Source of the DNA: JAAFHB01 sp038236995
Lineage (GTDB): Bacteria > Bacteroidota > Bacteroidia > Bacteroidales > Prolixibacteraceae
Length of the DNA: 64,000 nt
NCBI GenBank assembly: GCA_038236995.1
Contig: JBBRZE010000004.1
Span: 50,039-114,038, forward strand
Reading direction: 5' to 3'
In this document: piece by piece, positions 53,023 through 61,797 of the stretch
How the letters are laid out: each line of letters starts with the position of its first letter
Position numbering within the stretch: the stretch's first letter is position 1
Notes under the pieces: generated by a model
The model's input: only the letters and a program-made list of their open reading frames with translations
Told to the model about the DNA's origin: nothing
Database searches by the model: none
Position numbers and translations under genes: made by a program

Positions 53023-54588
53023 ATGGGATCGAGAATGGAGAATAGTGCGGAACAAAAAGAGATATTAACAGAGGTAGAGATAAACAGCTGCATTTCAGTT
53101 TTAGAATATTTATTGAAAAATGGTGATCAAATAATACAATTATCAGAAGAGCAGCGCCTTAAACTAATGAAAGCTGCCGGACAAATTACCCGACCCGACA
53201 AAGCCGAAATTTACAAGCGAAACAAAAGCGTAAAGGTTGCCCGGAGACAAGGAGAAATCGCTGATAATCGCAAGGCTCGTGCTGCAACCAGCATCCGGAG
53301 TGCCCGCACCACAAGTGTGTTTGAAGCACCTTCGCAAATTGCCTTGCCTGCTTCCGGCACTGCCAGGGAGAAACACTTTCTTAATTCCGAACAAAATTGT
53401 TACGTCTGCAAAAAGCCCTACACCGAAATCCACCATTTTTATGATTCAATGTGCAAAGTGTGCGGCGATCTGAATTATGCGAAGCGATTTCAGACATGCG
53501 ATATGACAGGTCAGGTGGCACTTATCACCGGATCGAGGCTTAAAATTGGTTATCATGCCACACTCATGATGTTACGATCAGGCGCTACAGTTATTGCTAC
53601 AACACGTTTCCCTGCCGATTCGGCCATCCGCTTTGCGAAAGAAAAAGATTTTTCATCGTGGAGTCACCGGCTGCATATTTACGGACTCGACCTTCGGCAT
53701 ATTCCAAGTGTTGAGTTGTTTGCCTCGTATGTAGAACAGAAATATGAAAGGCTTGATATTCTGATCAACAATGCCGCACAAACAGTACGGAGGCCTTCGG
53801 GTTTTTACACCCATTTAATGGGGAACGAACTGCTTCCGTTTCATCAGCATTCCGATGAAGTTCAGTTGCTCCTCACCCATCACCAGCAATGTTTGAAGGA
53901 GATTGAAAATTTCAATCCCACGGGTACTGAATCCAATAAATCATTGGCAGTTACCTGGAACGGTCAGGCGCCGGGTATCGGCATCAGGGCTTCTGCCCAG
54001 CTTTCGCAGGTGCCTTATAAATTTGACAATTCGATCGAAGCAAGGGAAGTTTTCCCGGAAGGCGAATTGGATGCCGATCTTCAGCAGGTCGATTTAAGAA
54101 AAACAAATAGCTGGCGTTTAAAGCTCGGACAAATCGAAACACTTGAGATGGTGGAAGTACAGCTGGTCAATTCCATTGCGCCGTTCGTACTTTGCAATCG
54201 TCTTACTACCTTGATGCGAAAAGATTATACGGGAAAGAAACATGTCGTAAATGTTTCGGCCATGGAGGGGAAGTTTCATGGATTTAAGAAAGCGGACCGC
54301 CATCCGCATACCAATATGGCGAAAGCAGCCCTCAACATGATGACGCATACTGCTGCCAGCGATCTTGCTAAAGATGGCATATTTATGAATGCAGTGGATA
54401 CAGGTTGGGTTACCGATGAAGATCCTGCAGAACTGGCAAAACATAAACAGCAGGTTCATGATTTTCAGCCACCTTTGGATATTGTTGACGGCGCTGCCCG
54501 CGTTTGTGATCCGTTTATCGATGGTGCAAATACAGGCAAACACTGGAGCGGGAAGTTCCTGAAAGACTATTTCCCGATCAGCTGGTAG
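53023..54588 (+). CDS. SDR-fold protein with N-terminal zinc knuckle, catalytic Tyr replaced
   Basis: From ATG 53023 (MGSRMENSAEQKE) the protein has 521 residues. Residues 1-100 are a charged helical region. C126, C129, C144 and C147 form a CX2C ... CX2C zinc ribbon (CYVCKKP ... CKVCGD). A short-chain dehydrogenase domain follows: TGSRLKIG (169-176) as the nucleotide loop, ILINNAAQTVRRP (about 247-259), and VVNVSAMEGKF with the active-site Ser. The expected YxxxK reads TNMAK, so the catalytic Tyr is Thr. DTGWVTDE follows. Such a protein may bind NAD(P) without standard redox chemistry. It is convergent with glxA (3-bp gap). Confidence 0.78.
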   Translation: MGSRMENSAEQKEILTEVEINSCISVLEYLLKNGDQIIQLSEEQRLKLMKAAGQITRPDKAEIYKRNKSVKVARRQGEIADNRKARAATSIRSARTTSVFEAPSQIALPASGTAREKHFLNSEQNCYVCKKPYTEIHHFYDSMCKVCGDLNYAKRFQTCDMTGQVALITGSRLKIGYHATLMMLRSGATVIATTRFPADSAIRFAKEKDFSSWSHRLHIYGLDLRHIPSVELFASYVEQKYERLDILINNAAQTVRRPSGFYTHLMGNELLPFHQHSDEVQLLLTHHQQCLKEIENFNPTGTESNKSLAVTWNGQAPGIGIRASAQLSQVPYKFDNSIEAREVFPEGELDADLQQVDLRKTNSWRLKLGQIETLEMVEVQLVNSIAPFVLCNRLTTLMRKDYTGKKHVVNVSAMEGKFHGFKKADRHPHTNMAKAALNMMTHTAASDLAKDGIFMNAVDTGWVTDEDPAELAKHKQQVHDFQPPLDIVDGAARVCDPFIDGANTGKHWSGKFLKDYFPISW

Positions 54589-54591
54589 AAT

Positions 54592-55572
54592 TCACTGTAT
54601 TACAGATACCTTGCTATACTTATTACGGTATTCAATCGGAGTTAGTCCCGTAACTTTCTTAAATGTAGCGCGAAACGCCTTGGAGTCGGTATAACCGACA
54701 TCAAACATTACCTCGTTTATATTTTTGCGGGCACTTTCAAGGCTTCGTTTTGCTGCTTCAATTTTTACACGCTGAATATACTCTAGTACAGAATTGTTCG
54801 TTGCCTGACGGAACCTGCGTTCAAAACTTCTTCGGCCAACAGCCGCACTGTCAGCCAGCTCTTCAACCGTGATTTTCTCTTCTATTTTTTTCTCAATGTA
54901 TTCCTGGGCATTCTTAACCGCGACATCGTTATGCAGCTTTTGACCTTTAAACATCGCAAAAGGAGATTGACTGTTCCGGTTAATATCAATCGCAAAATAT
55001 TTTGAGGTCAGAACTGCTGTTTCGCGGTCCGTAAATTTTTCAACCAGATACAAAAGCAAATTCCAATACGAGTTTGCACCACCACTTGTATAAATCCCGT
55101 TTTCTTCGGTTACGATGCTTCCATTCTGAATATTCACATCAGGAAACATTTCATGGAACTCATTAATGAAACCCCAATGCGTCGAGCATTTCTTTCCATT
55201 CAGCAGACCCGTTGAAGCCAACAAAAATGCCCCGACACAAAGCGAGGCAATTTCGGTACCTTTTCCATATTGCGCTGCAATCCAAGGCACAAAATCACGG
55301 TTTGCATCTATTGCTTTTGAAATATCACCAAACAAAGCAGGAATAATAACCAAATCGGTTTTCTCTACCTCATTTAATAACTTGCCGGGATGAATTGAAT
55401 ACAGTCCATCATTGAGTTTTATTTCCTTTTTCAAACCGACCAGCTCAATATTAAAGAGTGGTTCTTTGCCCGATAGTGTTAAAAACCGGTTAACCGCACT
55501 AAAACAGTACTGTGGATCTGCAATGGCTTGCAGAACCGAACTTTCAAGGACAAGAATTGTTATATTTTTCAT
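54592..55572 (-). CDS. GlxA-type regulator: DJ-1/PfpI domain plus AraC HTH
   Basis: From ATG 55572 (MKNITILVLESSVLQAIADP) the product has 326 residues. Residues 1-185 are a DJ-1/PfpI-like domain with SLCVGAFLLASTGLLNGKKCSTHW, where the elbow Cys is present (shown in part CVGAFLLASTGLL). Residues 225-320 are an AraC HTH: GRRSFERRFRQATNNSVLEY and FDVGYTDSKAFRATFKKVTG. This pairing is the GlxA/FtrA family of activators. An upstream Met-rich frame extends 52 codons but is not family-like. The SRPBCC gene starts 249 bp beyond in the opposite direction and may be a target. Confidence 0.9.
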   Translation of the reverse strand: MKNITILVLESSVLQAIADPQYCFSAVNRFLTLSGKEPLFNIELVGLKKEIKLNDGLYSIHPGKLLNEVEKTDLVIIPALFGDISKAIDANRDFVPWIAAQYGKGTEIASLCVGAFLLASTGLLNGKKCSTHWGFINEFHEMFPDVNIQNGSIVTEENGIYTSGGANSYWNLLLYLVEKFTDRETAVLTSKYFAIDINRNSQSPFAMFKGQKLHNDVAVKNAQEYIEKKIEEKITVEELADSAAVGRRSFERRFRQATNNSVLEYIQRVKIEAAKRSLESARKNINEVMFDVGYTDSKAFRATFKKVTGLTPIEYRNKYSKVSVIQ

Positions 55573-55820
55573 TTGAATAATTTGATAATTAATGGACATA
55601 TAGGTGTTCCGATAGAATTTTATGCTTCTTAAACGGCTTTTGTCAATGATGGTTTCATCGTAAGAATTAATAGAGAAGGATGTTTTTACCACCAGTTTAA
55701 AAAAATCTTGTCGCAAATTACCCCTCAATTGTCATTTTTGCATACCATCATTTTTTAATTCTCGAACTATGTTTGTATGATCAGTTTTAAATTGATTAAC
55801 AAAAATTTAAAAAAAGTACC

Positions 55821-56699
55821 ATGGCAACAATTGAAAAAATAAATATTACTGTTGGAGTAACCATTTATACTCCTGTTGAAAAAGTGTGGGAGTTTTGGAC
55901 AGAACCAAAGCATATTATCCATTGGAACAATGCATCAGACGACTGGCATACGACCAAAGCGGAAAACGATTTACGTTCGGGCGGAAAATTCTTATCACGC
56001 ATGGAAGCCAAAGACGGAAGTATGGGCTTTGATTTTACAGGAAAATACGATAGAATTGAGCTACACAAACTGATAGAAACCACCCTTGATGACGACCGGG
56101 AAGTGCAGGTATCCTTCGTTTCGAATGGCAACGAAACAACGATAACTGAAATCTTTGAAGCAGAACAAGAGAACACGATCGAATTGCAACAAGCAGGCTG
56201 GCAATCGATTCTGAATAACTTCAAAAAATATGCTGAGACTTTCGAGAAAATGGAATCACTTCATTTTGAAATAAGCATCAATGCCAGCGCTGAAAAAGTG
56301 TATAATACATTGCTTGACAAGAAGCATTACACAGAATGGACATCAGCATTCAATCCTACTTCTTATTATAAAGGTTCATGGGAAAAGGGATCCAAAATCC
56401 TGTTCCTTGGAACTGATCCTAACGGAAATATGGGAGGTATGTCAAGCAGAATTAAAGAGAATATTCCCAACAAATTTGTGAGTATCGAACATCTCGGAAT
56501 CATCAAAGATGGAGTAGAATTAACCACTGGTGATGAAGTGGAAAGTTGGACAGGTGCCTTGGAAAACTATTCTTTTACGCAGAATAATGGTACAACATTG
56601 TTTTCGGTTGACACTGATTCCAATCAGGAATTCAAGGCATATTTTATTGAAACATGGCCCATGGCATTGAATAAATTAAAAGAAATTTGTGAACAATAG
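55821..56699 (+). CDS. Tandem SRPBCC (AHSA1-like) domain protein
   Basis: The 292-residue cytoplasmic protein carries two START/AHSA1-like domains: about 1-140 (TPVEKVWEFWTEPKHIIHWN, LRSGGKFLSRM, AGWQSILNNFKKY) and 145-292 (SAEKVYNTLLDKKHYTEWTS, ENIPNKFVSIEHLG, ETWPMALNKLKEI). Each alone matches stand-alone SRPBCC proteins, so this is a gene fusion. SRPBCC proteins bind hydrophobic ligands. It is followed by two VOC genes on the same strand and preceded by the divergent glxA, an arrangement common in bacteria with PhnB-like VOC proteins. Confidence 0.9.
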   Translation: MATIEKINITVGVTIYTPVEKVWEFWTEPKHIIHWNNASDDWHTTKAENDLRSGGKFLSRMEAKDGSMGFDFTGKYDRIELHKLIETTLDDDREVQVSFVSNGNETTITEIFEAEQENTIELQQAGWQSILNNFKKYAETFEKMESLHFEISINASAEKVYNTLLDKKHYTEWTSAFNPTSYYKGSWEKGSKILFLGTDPNGNMGGMSSRIKENIPNKFVSIEHLGIIKDGVELTTGDEVESWTGALENYSFTQNNGTTLFSVDTDSNQEFKAYFIETWPMALNKLKEICEQ

Positions 56700-56747
56700 A
56701 TTTATAACACGCATGAAAAAATAATTAATCCTTTAATAATAAATATC

Positions 56748-57185
56748 ATGGCAAAAGTTAGCACATATTTAAATTTCACCCGAAATACGGAGGAAGCATT
56801 TAATTACTATAAATCAGTTTTCGGTGGTGAATTTGTTGGCGGCATTATGCGGTTCAGCGATGGTCCTCCCTGTGACGATACGACTCCTTTTCCGGAAGCA
56901 GATAAAAACCTGGTGATGCATGTGGCCTTACCGATTCTCGGCGGTCACCTGCTAATGGGAACAGATGCACCGGAATCGATGGGTTTCAAGGTAAATTTTG
57001 GAAACAATGTCTACATTAATCTCCAACCCGATACAAGGGAAGAAACAAGGCACCTGTTTAATGCACTTTCTGATGGAGGAACAATTGAAATGGAATTGCA
57101 GGACATGTTCTGGGGCGATTACTTTGGAAGTTTCAAAGATAAATATGGTGTTCAATGGATGTTTACTTGCGGAGAAAAGGGATAA
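56748..57185 (+). CDS. VOC-family protein (PhnB-like)
   Basis: Vicinal oxygen chelate fold protein of 145 residues: STYLNFTRNTEEAFNYYKSV at the start, LPILGGHLLMGTDAPESMGF, TREETRHLFNALSDGGTIEM and FWGDYFGSFKDKYGVQWMF at the end. This is the PhnB/DUF1428-like pattern (glyoxalase-related). The enzymatic reaction is unknown. It is 48 bp after the SRPBCC gene and 18 bp before the next VOC gene. Confidence 0.92.
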   Translation: MAKVSTYLNFTRNTEEAFNYYKSVFGGEFVGGIMRFSDGPPCDDTTPFPEADKNLVMHVALPILGGHLLMGTDAPESMGFKVNFGNNVYINLQPDTREETRHLFNALSDGGTIEMELQDMFWGDYFGSFKDKYGVQWMFTCGEKG

Positions 57186-57203
57186 CCGTTTAAAAATTAA
57201 ACA

Positions 57204-58046
57204 ATGATGAAAAATACGATATACCCATGTCTCTGGTTCGATGGAAAAGCAAAAGAGGCAGCAGAATTTTACTGCACCGTTTTCAATGATTCGGTCATTA
57301 CCGATGAAAACCCAATTGTAGTAACATTTGAGTCCTTCGGGCAAAAATTCATGTGTCTTAATGGCGGTCCGCAGTTTTCGTTCAACCCCTCAATATCATT
57401 CTTTGTAGTATGCGAAACTGAAGCGGAGGTTGATAAAGCGTGGAAAAGCCTTCTGGAGGGTGGTTCCGTATTAATGCCACTTGACAAATACGATTGGAGT
57501 GCAAAATATGGCTGGCTACAGGACCGGTTCGGGGTCAATTGGCAATTGTCATTTGGCAAACTGGAGGATGTCGGTCAGAAATTTTCGCCTGTATTAATGT
57601 TTACCGGCAATCAAAATGGCAAGGCAGAGCAGGCGATTCAGTTTTACACTTCGGTGTTTGATGACTCTTCAATCAGAGGAGTTATGAGATATAACAAAGG
57701 CGAAAATGAATTGGAAGGAGCTGTGAAACATGCACAATTTAGCCTTGGGAAAAAAGTTTTTATGGCAATGGATAGTTCATTTCCCCATCATTTCGGCTTT
57801 AGCGAGGCCATATCATTTGTGGTTGATTGCGAAACGCAAGATGAAATTGATTATTACTGGGATAGACTCTCTGCTGTACCCGAAGCAGAGCAATGCGGCT
57901 GGCTCAAAGACCAATTTGGTGTTTCGTGGCAAATAGTTCCGGCCATTTTAGGCAAACTGATGAGTGACCCTTCCAAATCGGAGCGGGTTCTAAAGGCATT
58001 TCTCCAAATGAAGAAATTTGAAATTGATAAACTGATAAATGTCTGA
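57204..58046 (+). CDS. Two-domain VOC protein (3-demethylubiquinone-9 methyltransferase-like/PhnB-like)
   Basis: The 280-residue protein has two tandem VOC units: 1-118 (TIYPCLWFDGKAKEAAEFYC, FMCLNGGPQFSFNPSIS, GVNWQLSF) and 125-270 (SPVLMFTGNQNGKAEQAIQF, DQFGVSWQIVP). Despite a common database label it is not a methyltransferase. The start is a double ATG. It ends the SRPBCC-VOC-VOC run; the terminator at 58116 follows after 70 bp. Confidence 0.92.
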   Translation: MMKNTIYPCLWFDGKAKEAAEFYCTVFNDSVITDENPIVVTFESFGQKFMCLNGGPQFSFNPSISFFVVCETEAEVDKAWKSLLEGGSVLMPLDKYDWSAKYGWLQDRFGVNWQLSFGKLEDVGQKFSPVLMFTGNQNGKAEQAIQFYTSVFDDSSIRGVMRYNKGENELEGAVKHAQFSLGKKVFMAMDSSFPHHFGFSEAISFVVDCETQDEIDYYWDRLSAVPEAEQCGWLKDQFGVSWQIVPAILGKLMSDPSKSERVLKAFLQMKKFEIDKLINV

Positions 58047-58115
58047 AGTTTGAGTCGCAGGTTCTTGCTATTTGTTATCATAAAATAAAGCAGTCTGTTT
58101 TTAAATAAAAAACAA

Positions 58116-58152
58116 GGAAGCTCCGGAATCTAATTGTTTCCGGAGCTTTTTC
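58116..58152 (+). terminator. Terminator after the VOC genes
   Basis: AAGCTCCGGAA (58118-58128) and TTCCGGAGCTT (58138-58148) form a perfect 11-bp stem with a 9-nt loop, then TTTT. Confidence 0.9.
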
Positions 58153-58189
58153 AACCTAAGTTGAAACCCTGACCTAACCGTATATTCTG

Positions 58190-58380
58190 TTATTGAGCAT
58201 CTACCACCGCAATTGTTGTCATGTTTACGATTTCACGCACCGAACATTCTGTTGGAATAACATGAATAGGCTTATTCATTCCCATCAAAATCGGGCCGGC
58301 GACTTCAGCCCCACTCATCTCCTGCATCATTTGTATGCAATAGTGCCGGAAGTAAGGTTGTGGAATTTGACTTTTAACGG
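58190..58380 (-). pseudogene. Decayed C-terminus of a malic enzyme/phosphotransacetylase (MaeB-type)
   Basis: On the minus strand, the frame ending at TAA 58190-58192 reads MMQEMSGAEVAGPILMGMNK then PIHVIPTECSVREIVNMTTI and ends AVVDAQ, the signature C-terminus of the PTA domain of MaeB. Upstream, the neighbouring frame reads FHNLTSGTIAYK and joins to MMQEMSG only if one base is added at about 58331, so a frameshift is present. Before about 58380 no homology is seen. The rest of the gene is gone; this is a remnant, probably from deletion or rearrangement. Confidence 0.8.
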
Positions 58381-58445
58381 GAAAATAAATATTAAAGTTC
58401 TCAAAAAGATTGAAAGACGGGCGATAGACTCAAAAACAGGATACG

Positions 58446-59111
58446 CTACTTATTCTCTGTAATGACAACATCAGCAGGAATTACAAATTTATCAGCCGGA
58501 ATCTCCGGATTTTCGACGAATTTATCTGCAACAAGGTTCATTTTTACGGTACCCATATCAGTCTCCATTTTAAGCGCTATTCCTTTATAAACCAGGAAAT
58601 TCCCTTTCATTTTCATTTTATCATAGTCGATACTCATTTTATCGCATTTTTTGCCGAGAAATTCCTCGGTCCCTACTTTCTTCAGTTTCATATCGCTAAT
58701 CATTTCCTTCGACATATTTTCAAAGTCAATGTTTTGCGATCCGCCACCATAAAACGGATTCCTGGTGCCAATTTTTTTCTCAAGGTCATATGCATAAACA
58801 TATCCGTCTTTTGTAAGGGTAACAGCGTGAGTTTTCATACCTGTCATTTCCATTATCACTTCTGTCATTTCTATCTTCCCATAGTCGTCGAAAGTAAGCA
58901 ACTGCTTCATATCCATGCCCATCATCTGGGTTTTATATTCTACAATTCCCGATTTTATCGCATACTTCCCTTTGGAAAGTCCCTTTACGACCTCAGCCGG
59001 CTTTTCTGTATCAGGAGTAGTAGGCGCTTGTTTCGGAGTTTTACCTTGACATGCGAACAGCAAAATAGCAAACGCCATAAGGGCAAAAACATTCAATTTG
59101 TTTGTTATCAT
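58446..59111 (-). CDS. DUF4412-like lipoprotein
   Basis: The 221-residue protein has a lipoprotein signal (MITNKLNVFALMAFAILLFAC, Cys about 21) and a Thr/Pro-rich linker. The rest resembles DUF4412: SGIVEYKTQMMGMDMKQLLT, FDDYGKIEMTEVIMEMTGMK, KMSIDYDKMKMKGNFLVYKG and KFVIPADVVITENK. Methionine is abundant. Probably outer-membrane or periplasmic. It is the last of five exported protein genes on this strand. Confidence 0.7.
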   Translation of the reverse strand: MITNKLNVFALMAFAILLFACQGKTPKQAPTTPDTEKPAEVVKGLSKGKYAIKSGIVEYKTQMMGMDMKQLLTFDDYGKIEMTEVIMEMTGMKTHAVTLTKDGYVYAYDLEKKIGTRNPFYGGGSQNIDFENMSKEMISDMKLKKVGTEEFLGKKCDKMSIDYDKMKMKGNFLVYKGIALKMETDMGTVKMNLVADKFVENPEIPADKFVIPADVVITENK

Positions 59112-59191
59112 TTCCGTGGTTTTTAGTTTAATATTTAAATAAATTTCTGCCTTTTGCGTGATGACAGATCACCCAACTATTCCGGTTTCTT

Positions 59192-59938
59192 TTACTGCGA
59201 TTCAATTTTGAGTCCACGTCCGGAATTCAGGAAATAGAATGCAGCAATTTCAGCATAACAGTAAAGTTGATCCGACTTAATCAAGCCGGTATGAAAAGTC
59301 GCCGCATTCATTTGTTGCCTGATATATACTTCACCATTCGAAAACCCGCTATTGTATGCGGCTGCATAAAACTTCAGTTTGTCCAGATCACTCTCCCATT
59401 TATAGTTTCGAAATGTTCTGTTGAGGATTTTTAAGATTGCTGCCACATAAAGCAATTGTGATCTGGAGTCTTCCAGTTCCCTGATAATTGTTGCGCGTTT
59501 CCCATTTTCTGAAACCGAAGAATTGATAGCTTTAAAATTAGATGCCCACTTTTCATCATGTAACCTTGGAATTTCCCTGAGTATTTCTTCGGCACAGGAC
59601 GGTTTCATCTGAAATACACCAATTGAGAAGTTGGCGTAATCAGCACCATAGTTAACATACAACGCTTTGAGCAAGGTTATTTCCATGCGGTCGCGTATGG
59701 CTGAATAACGGACCAATTCCGGAAAAACCATTGACATTGCGAAGTGATAGTCCACATTGCTTTCACGCAATAAATCGCTTATCCAAGCTTCGTTTTCGGA
59801 GATAAATAACTCCGCATTTTTCCAATTATTGCCAAAAACATCAGGATATCTAAAATCACTTGCTCTGATAGATTGGCAATAACTGGTATAAAACAGCAAA
59901 ATAACAATTGCGCACAATATTTTTTGACTTTTTCTCAT
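59192..59938 (-). CDS. Lytic transglycosylase-like exported protein
   Basis: 248 residues with a signal peptide (about 1-26). The lysozyme-like signature pieces are all present though diverged: the catalytic Glu74 in VFPELVRYS, GVFQMKPSCAE (107-117, replacing the usual GLMQIMPST) and FYAAAYNSGF (the AYNAG box). This suggests cleavage of peptidoglycan glycan strands in the periplasm. It lies 80 bp upstream of the lipoprotein gene and 13 bp downstream of the 360-residue exported protein. Confidence 0.7.
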   Translation of the reverse strand: MRKSQKILCAIVILLFYTSYCQSIRASDFRYPDVFGNNWKNAELFISENEAWISDLLRESNVDYHFAMSMVFPELVRYSAIRDRMEITLLKALYVNYGADYANFSIGVFQMKPSCAEEILREIPRLHDEKWASNFKAINSSVSENGKRATIIRELEDSRSQLLYVAAILKILNRTFRNYKWESDLDKLKFYAAAYNSGFSNGEVYIRQQMNAATFHTGLIKSDQLYCYAEIAAFYFLNSGRGLKIESQ

Positions 59939-59951
59939 GCCCGACAGACCA

Positions 59952-61034
59952 TTAAAAGGGTAACCGGCATTGCATTATTGCATTGTTTACAGGTGAAAAA
60001 TACATATAGTTTAAATATATTTTACCTTCGGATTTTATGAGGTATGTGCAAAAAACCTCTGCGAATTCTTTGCCATTGCTGAACGTAAGAAGTCCGGAAT
60101 TGTACGTGGCAAGAATAGAATTATCAGAGCTTAACCAAAAATTGCTGGAATAGGCATTAAACTTATGAGGATCAAAAGTTATGAGTGTTTTTCCGGCTAA
60201 ATCGGTAATTTTATCCATACCAACAATAACAATATCATCGAATTTAACTTTTCCGGAAAATTTGCTTCCTATCATCCCATCAGATTTTGCCCCTGGAATA
60301 CTAGAAACTAATTTGGGTGCCAGATTAAAAGTACCGCCACCTGCCTGCATTTTTTCCTGCATCTGCTGGTTCATTTTCATAGCCAGTTCCATCTTCTCCT
60401 GATCCGTTTTTGCATTTTTCGACTCCTTTTCCATTATATCACTTTGAGCTTTCGTCATTAAAACATCTTCAGCAACTATTGCTGCAAATTTATTTTTTGA
60501 ATGATTTAATTCAAAGCTTTGAATAGTGGCAAAAGGACCGTAGGTTTTTCCGCCCATTTTTATTACATATTTTTCTCCTGACGGAAAAATAAATTGCTTA
60601 TATCTTGCCAATAATGCTTCAAAAGTATGTTCCTTTCCACTTTCATCTTCCTGAAAATCAAATTTACTGACAATCGGGTCGGTTACTTCAAAAGGACCTT
60701 GAAGAACACCATCTTTCGCCGTATAATATTTTTTAATGATCTTGTCAAAAACCAGCAATGTACCATCTTCGGATACCGAAAAGGTTGCTTCTTTGTAATT
60801 AATCTTGAGCCCCTCCGTAAACTTGAAAGCAACTGTTGCATCTTTACATGCACACAAAGGATCTTCTTTACTTGAAGATTCTTTTGCATCAGCGGCTGAA
60901 TCTGAATTTCCCAAAGCTTTGTCAACAATTTTGCCTTTCACTTTTTTCATCAGACCTCCTAATTGTGCGGTAGCATTAAAGTTAATAGTAAATAAAACAG
61001 AAAAGATGAGCACGAAAACAATTGATTTTTTCAT
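59952..61034 (-). CDS. Hypothetical exported protein
   Basis: From ATG 61034 the product has 360 residues and starts MKKSIVFVLIFSVLFTINFN, a signal peptide ending near TAQ. Then LGGLMKKVKGKIVDKALGNS, a Ser/Ala-rich part with CACKDATVAFKF, and beta-rich sequence with KYVIKMGGKTYGPFATIQSF. No family recognised. A TTG two codons earlier could also start. It is flanked by the transglycosylase-like and TapB-like genes. Confidence 0.6.
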   Translation of the reverse strand: MKKSIVFVLIFSVLFTINFNATAQLGGLMKKVKGKIVDKALGNSDSAADAKESSSKEDPLCACKDATVAFKFTEGLKINYKEATFSVSEDGTLLVFDKIIKKYYTAKDGVLQGPFEVTDPIVSKFDFQEDESGKEHTFEALLARYKQFIFPSGEKYVIKMGGKTYGPFATIQSFELNHSKNKFAAIVAEDVLMTKAQSDIMEKESKNAKTDQEKMELAMKMNQQMQEKMQAGGGTFNLAPKLVSSIPGAKSDGMIGSKFSGKVKFDDIVIVGMDKITDLAGKTLITFDPHKFNAYSSNFWLSSDNSILATYNSGLLTFSNGKEFAEVFCTYLIKSEGKIYLNYMYFSPVNNAIMQCRLPF

Positions 61035-61086
61035 ATTCAAATGATTTGATTAATTACATTTATTCTGTTGCCCTGCAGATTGCCGA

Positions 61087-61770
61087 CTATTTAAGTTCTA
61101 TCAATTCCATGTATGATTGCAACTTACCATTTTTGTCGTAGCTCTCTGTCTTTACAACTCCTACACCCTTGGCATACCATTCTTTGCTATTTGATTTCAT
61201 TTTGAGTCCCATTGCAGAGGCGCTTATGTCGCTCGTAAACTTATATCCTTTGAAAGTTCCCGCTTTTACTGTTATATCTTCAATTGCCTCCATTTTCCGG
61301 TTAGTAACCAGCGCTGACATTTTCATATTGATGAACCCCATTTTCATTACCATTTCAACATTTGCATCGGGGAGTACATCGCCAGGCTGCGGATTGGATG
61401 GAACTTCCATATTATTTCCTGTGATTTGAATTTCGGCTGGTATCTGGCCATTCTGCTGAAAGGCTGCTTTATTTATAAAATTGCTCATGTCAAAATAGAT
61501 GTTGTCACCTTTTTTATGAATGGTAATCTCATCTTTATATATTAGCTTCTCTTTCGGATCAATCGACTCTACCTGATATGTTATGTCCATGTCGGAGCCG
61601 TTAATATTAATATGAGTAATGGTATATCGTACCATGTTTGTCTCCTTATCTTTCTTGTCGAAAGTCTTATATACCAAAACAGTACCCACTTTGGTCGGGA
61701 AGAAGATTTCCTGAGCTTTTAATGCCATTCCGACGAAAATCAATGCAGTAAATAGAAATAGTTTCTTCAT
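61087..61770 (-). CDS. TapB/DUF3108-like exported protein
   Basis: 227 residues with a signal peptide (MKKLFLFTALIFVGMALKAQ). The mature part, FFPTKVGTVLVYKTFDKKDK, then VRYTITHININGSDMDITYQ, the GTFKGYKF segment and WYAKGVGVVKTESYDKNGKL, matches the TapB/DUF3108 beta-sandwich family, which has no clear function in Bacteroidota. Between two other exported proteins. Confidence 0.68.
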   Translation of the reverse strand: MKKLFLFTALIFVGMALKAQEIFFPTKVGTVLVYKTFDKKDKETNMVRYTITHININGSDMDITYQVESIDPKEKLIYKDEITIHKKGDNIYFDMSNFINKAAFQQNGQIPAEIQITGNNMEVPSNPQPGDVLPDANVEMVMKMGFINMKMSALVTNRKMEAIEDITVKAGTFKGYKFTSDISASAMGLKMKSNSKEWYAKGVGVVKTESYDKNGKLQSYMELIELK

Positions 61771-61797
61771 TTTTGTAATTTTAGAAGTAGTTAATAA

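Noticed and set aside
57204..58046. Ubiquinone methyltransferase annotation
   Set aside because: The sequence is two VOC domains and has no SAM-binding motif; the label is a historical database name.
58193..58462. 89-codon plus-strand frame
   Set aside because: It is antisense to the decayed malic enzyme C-terminus, whose minus-strand reading is clearly homologous.
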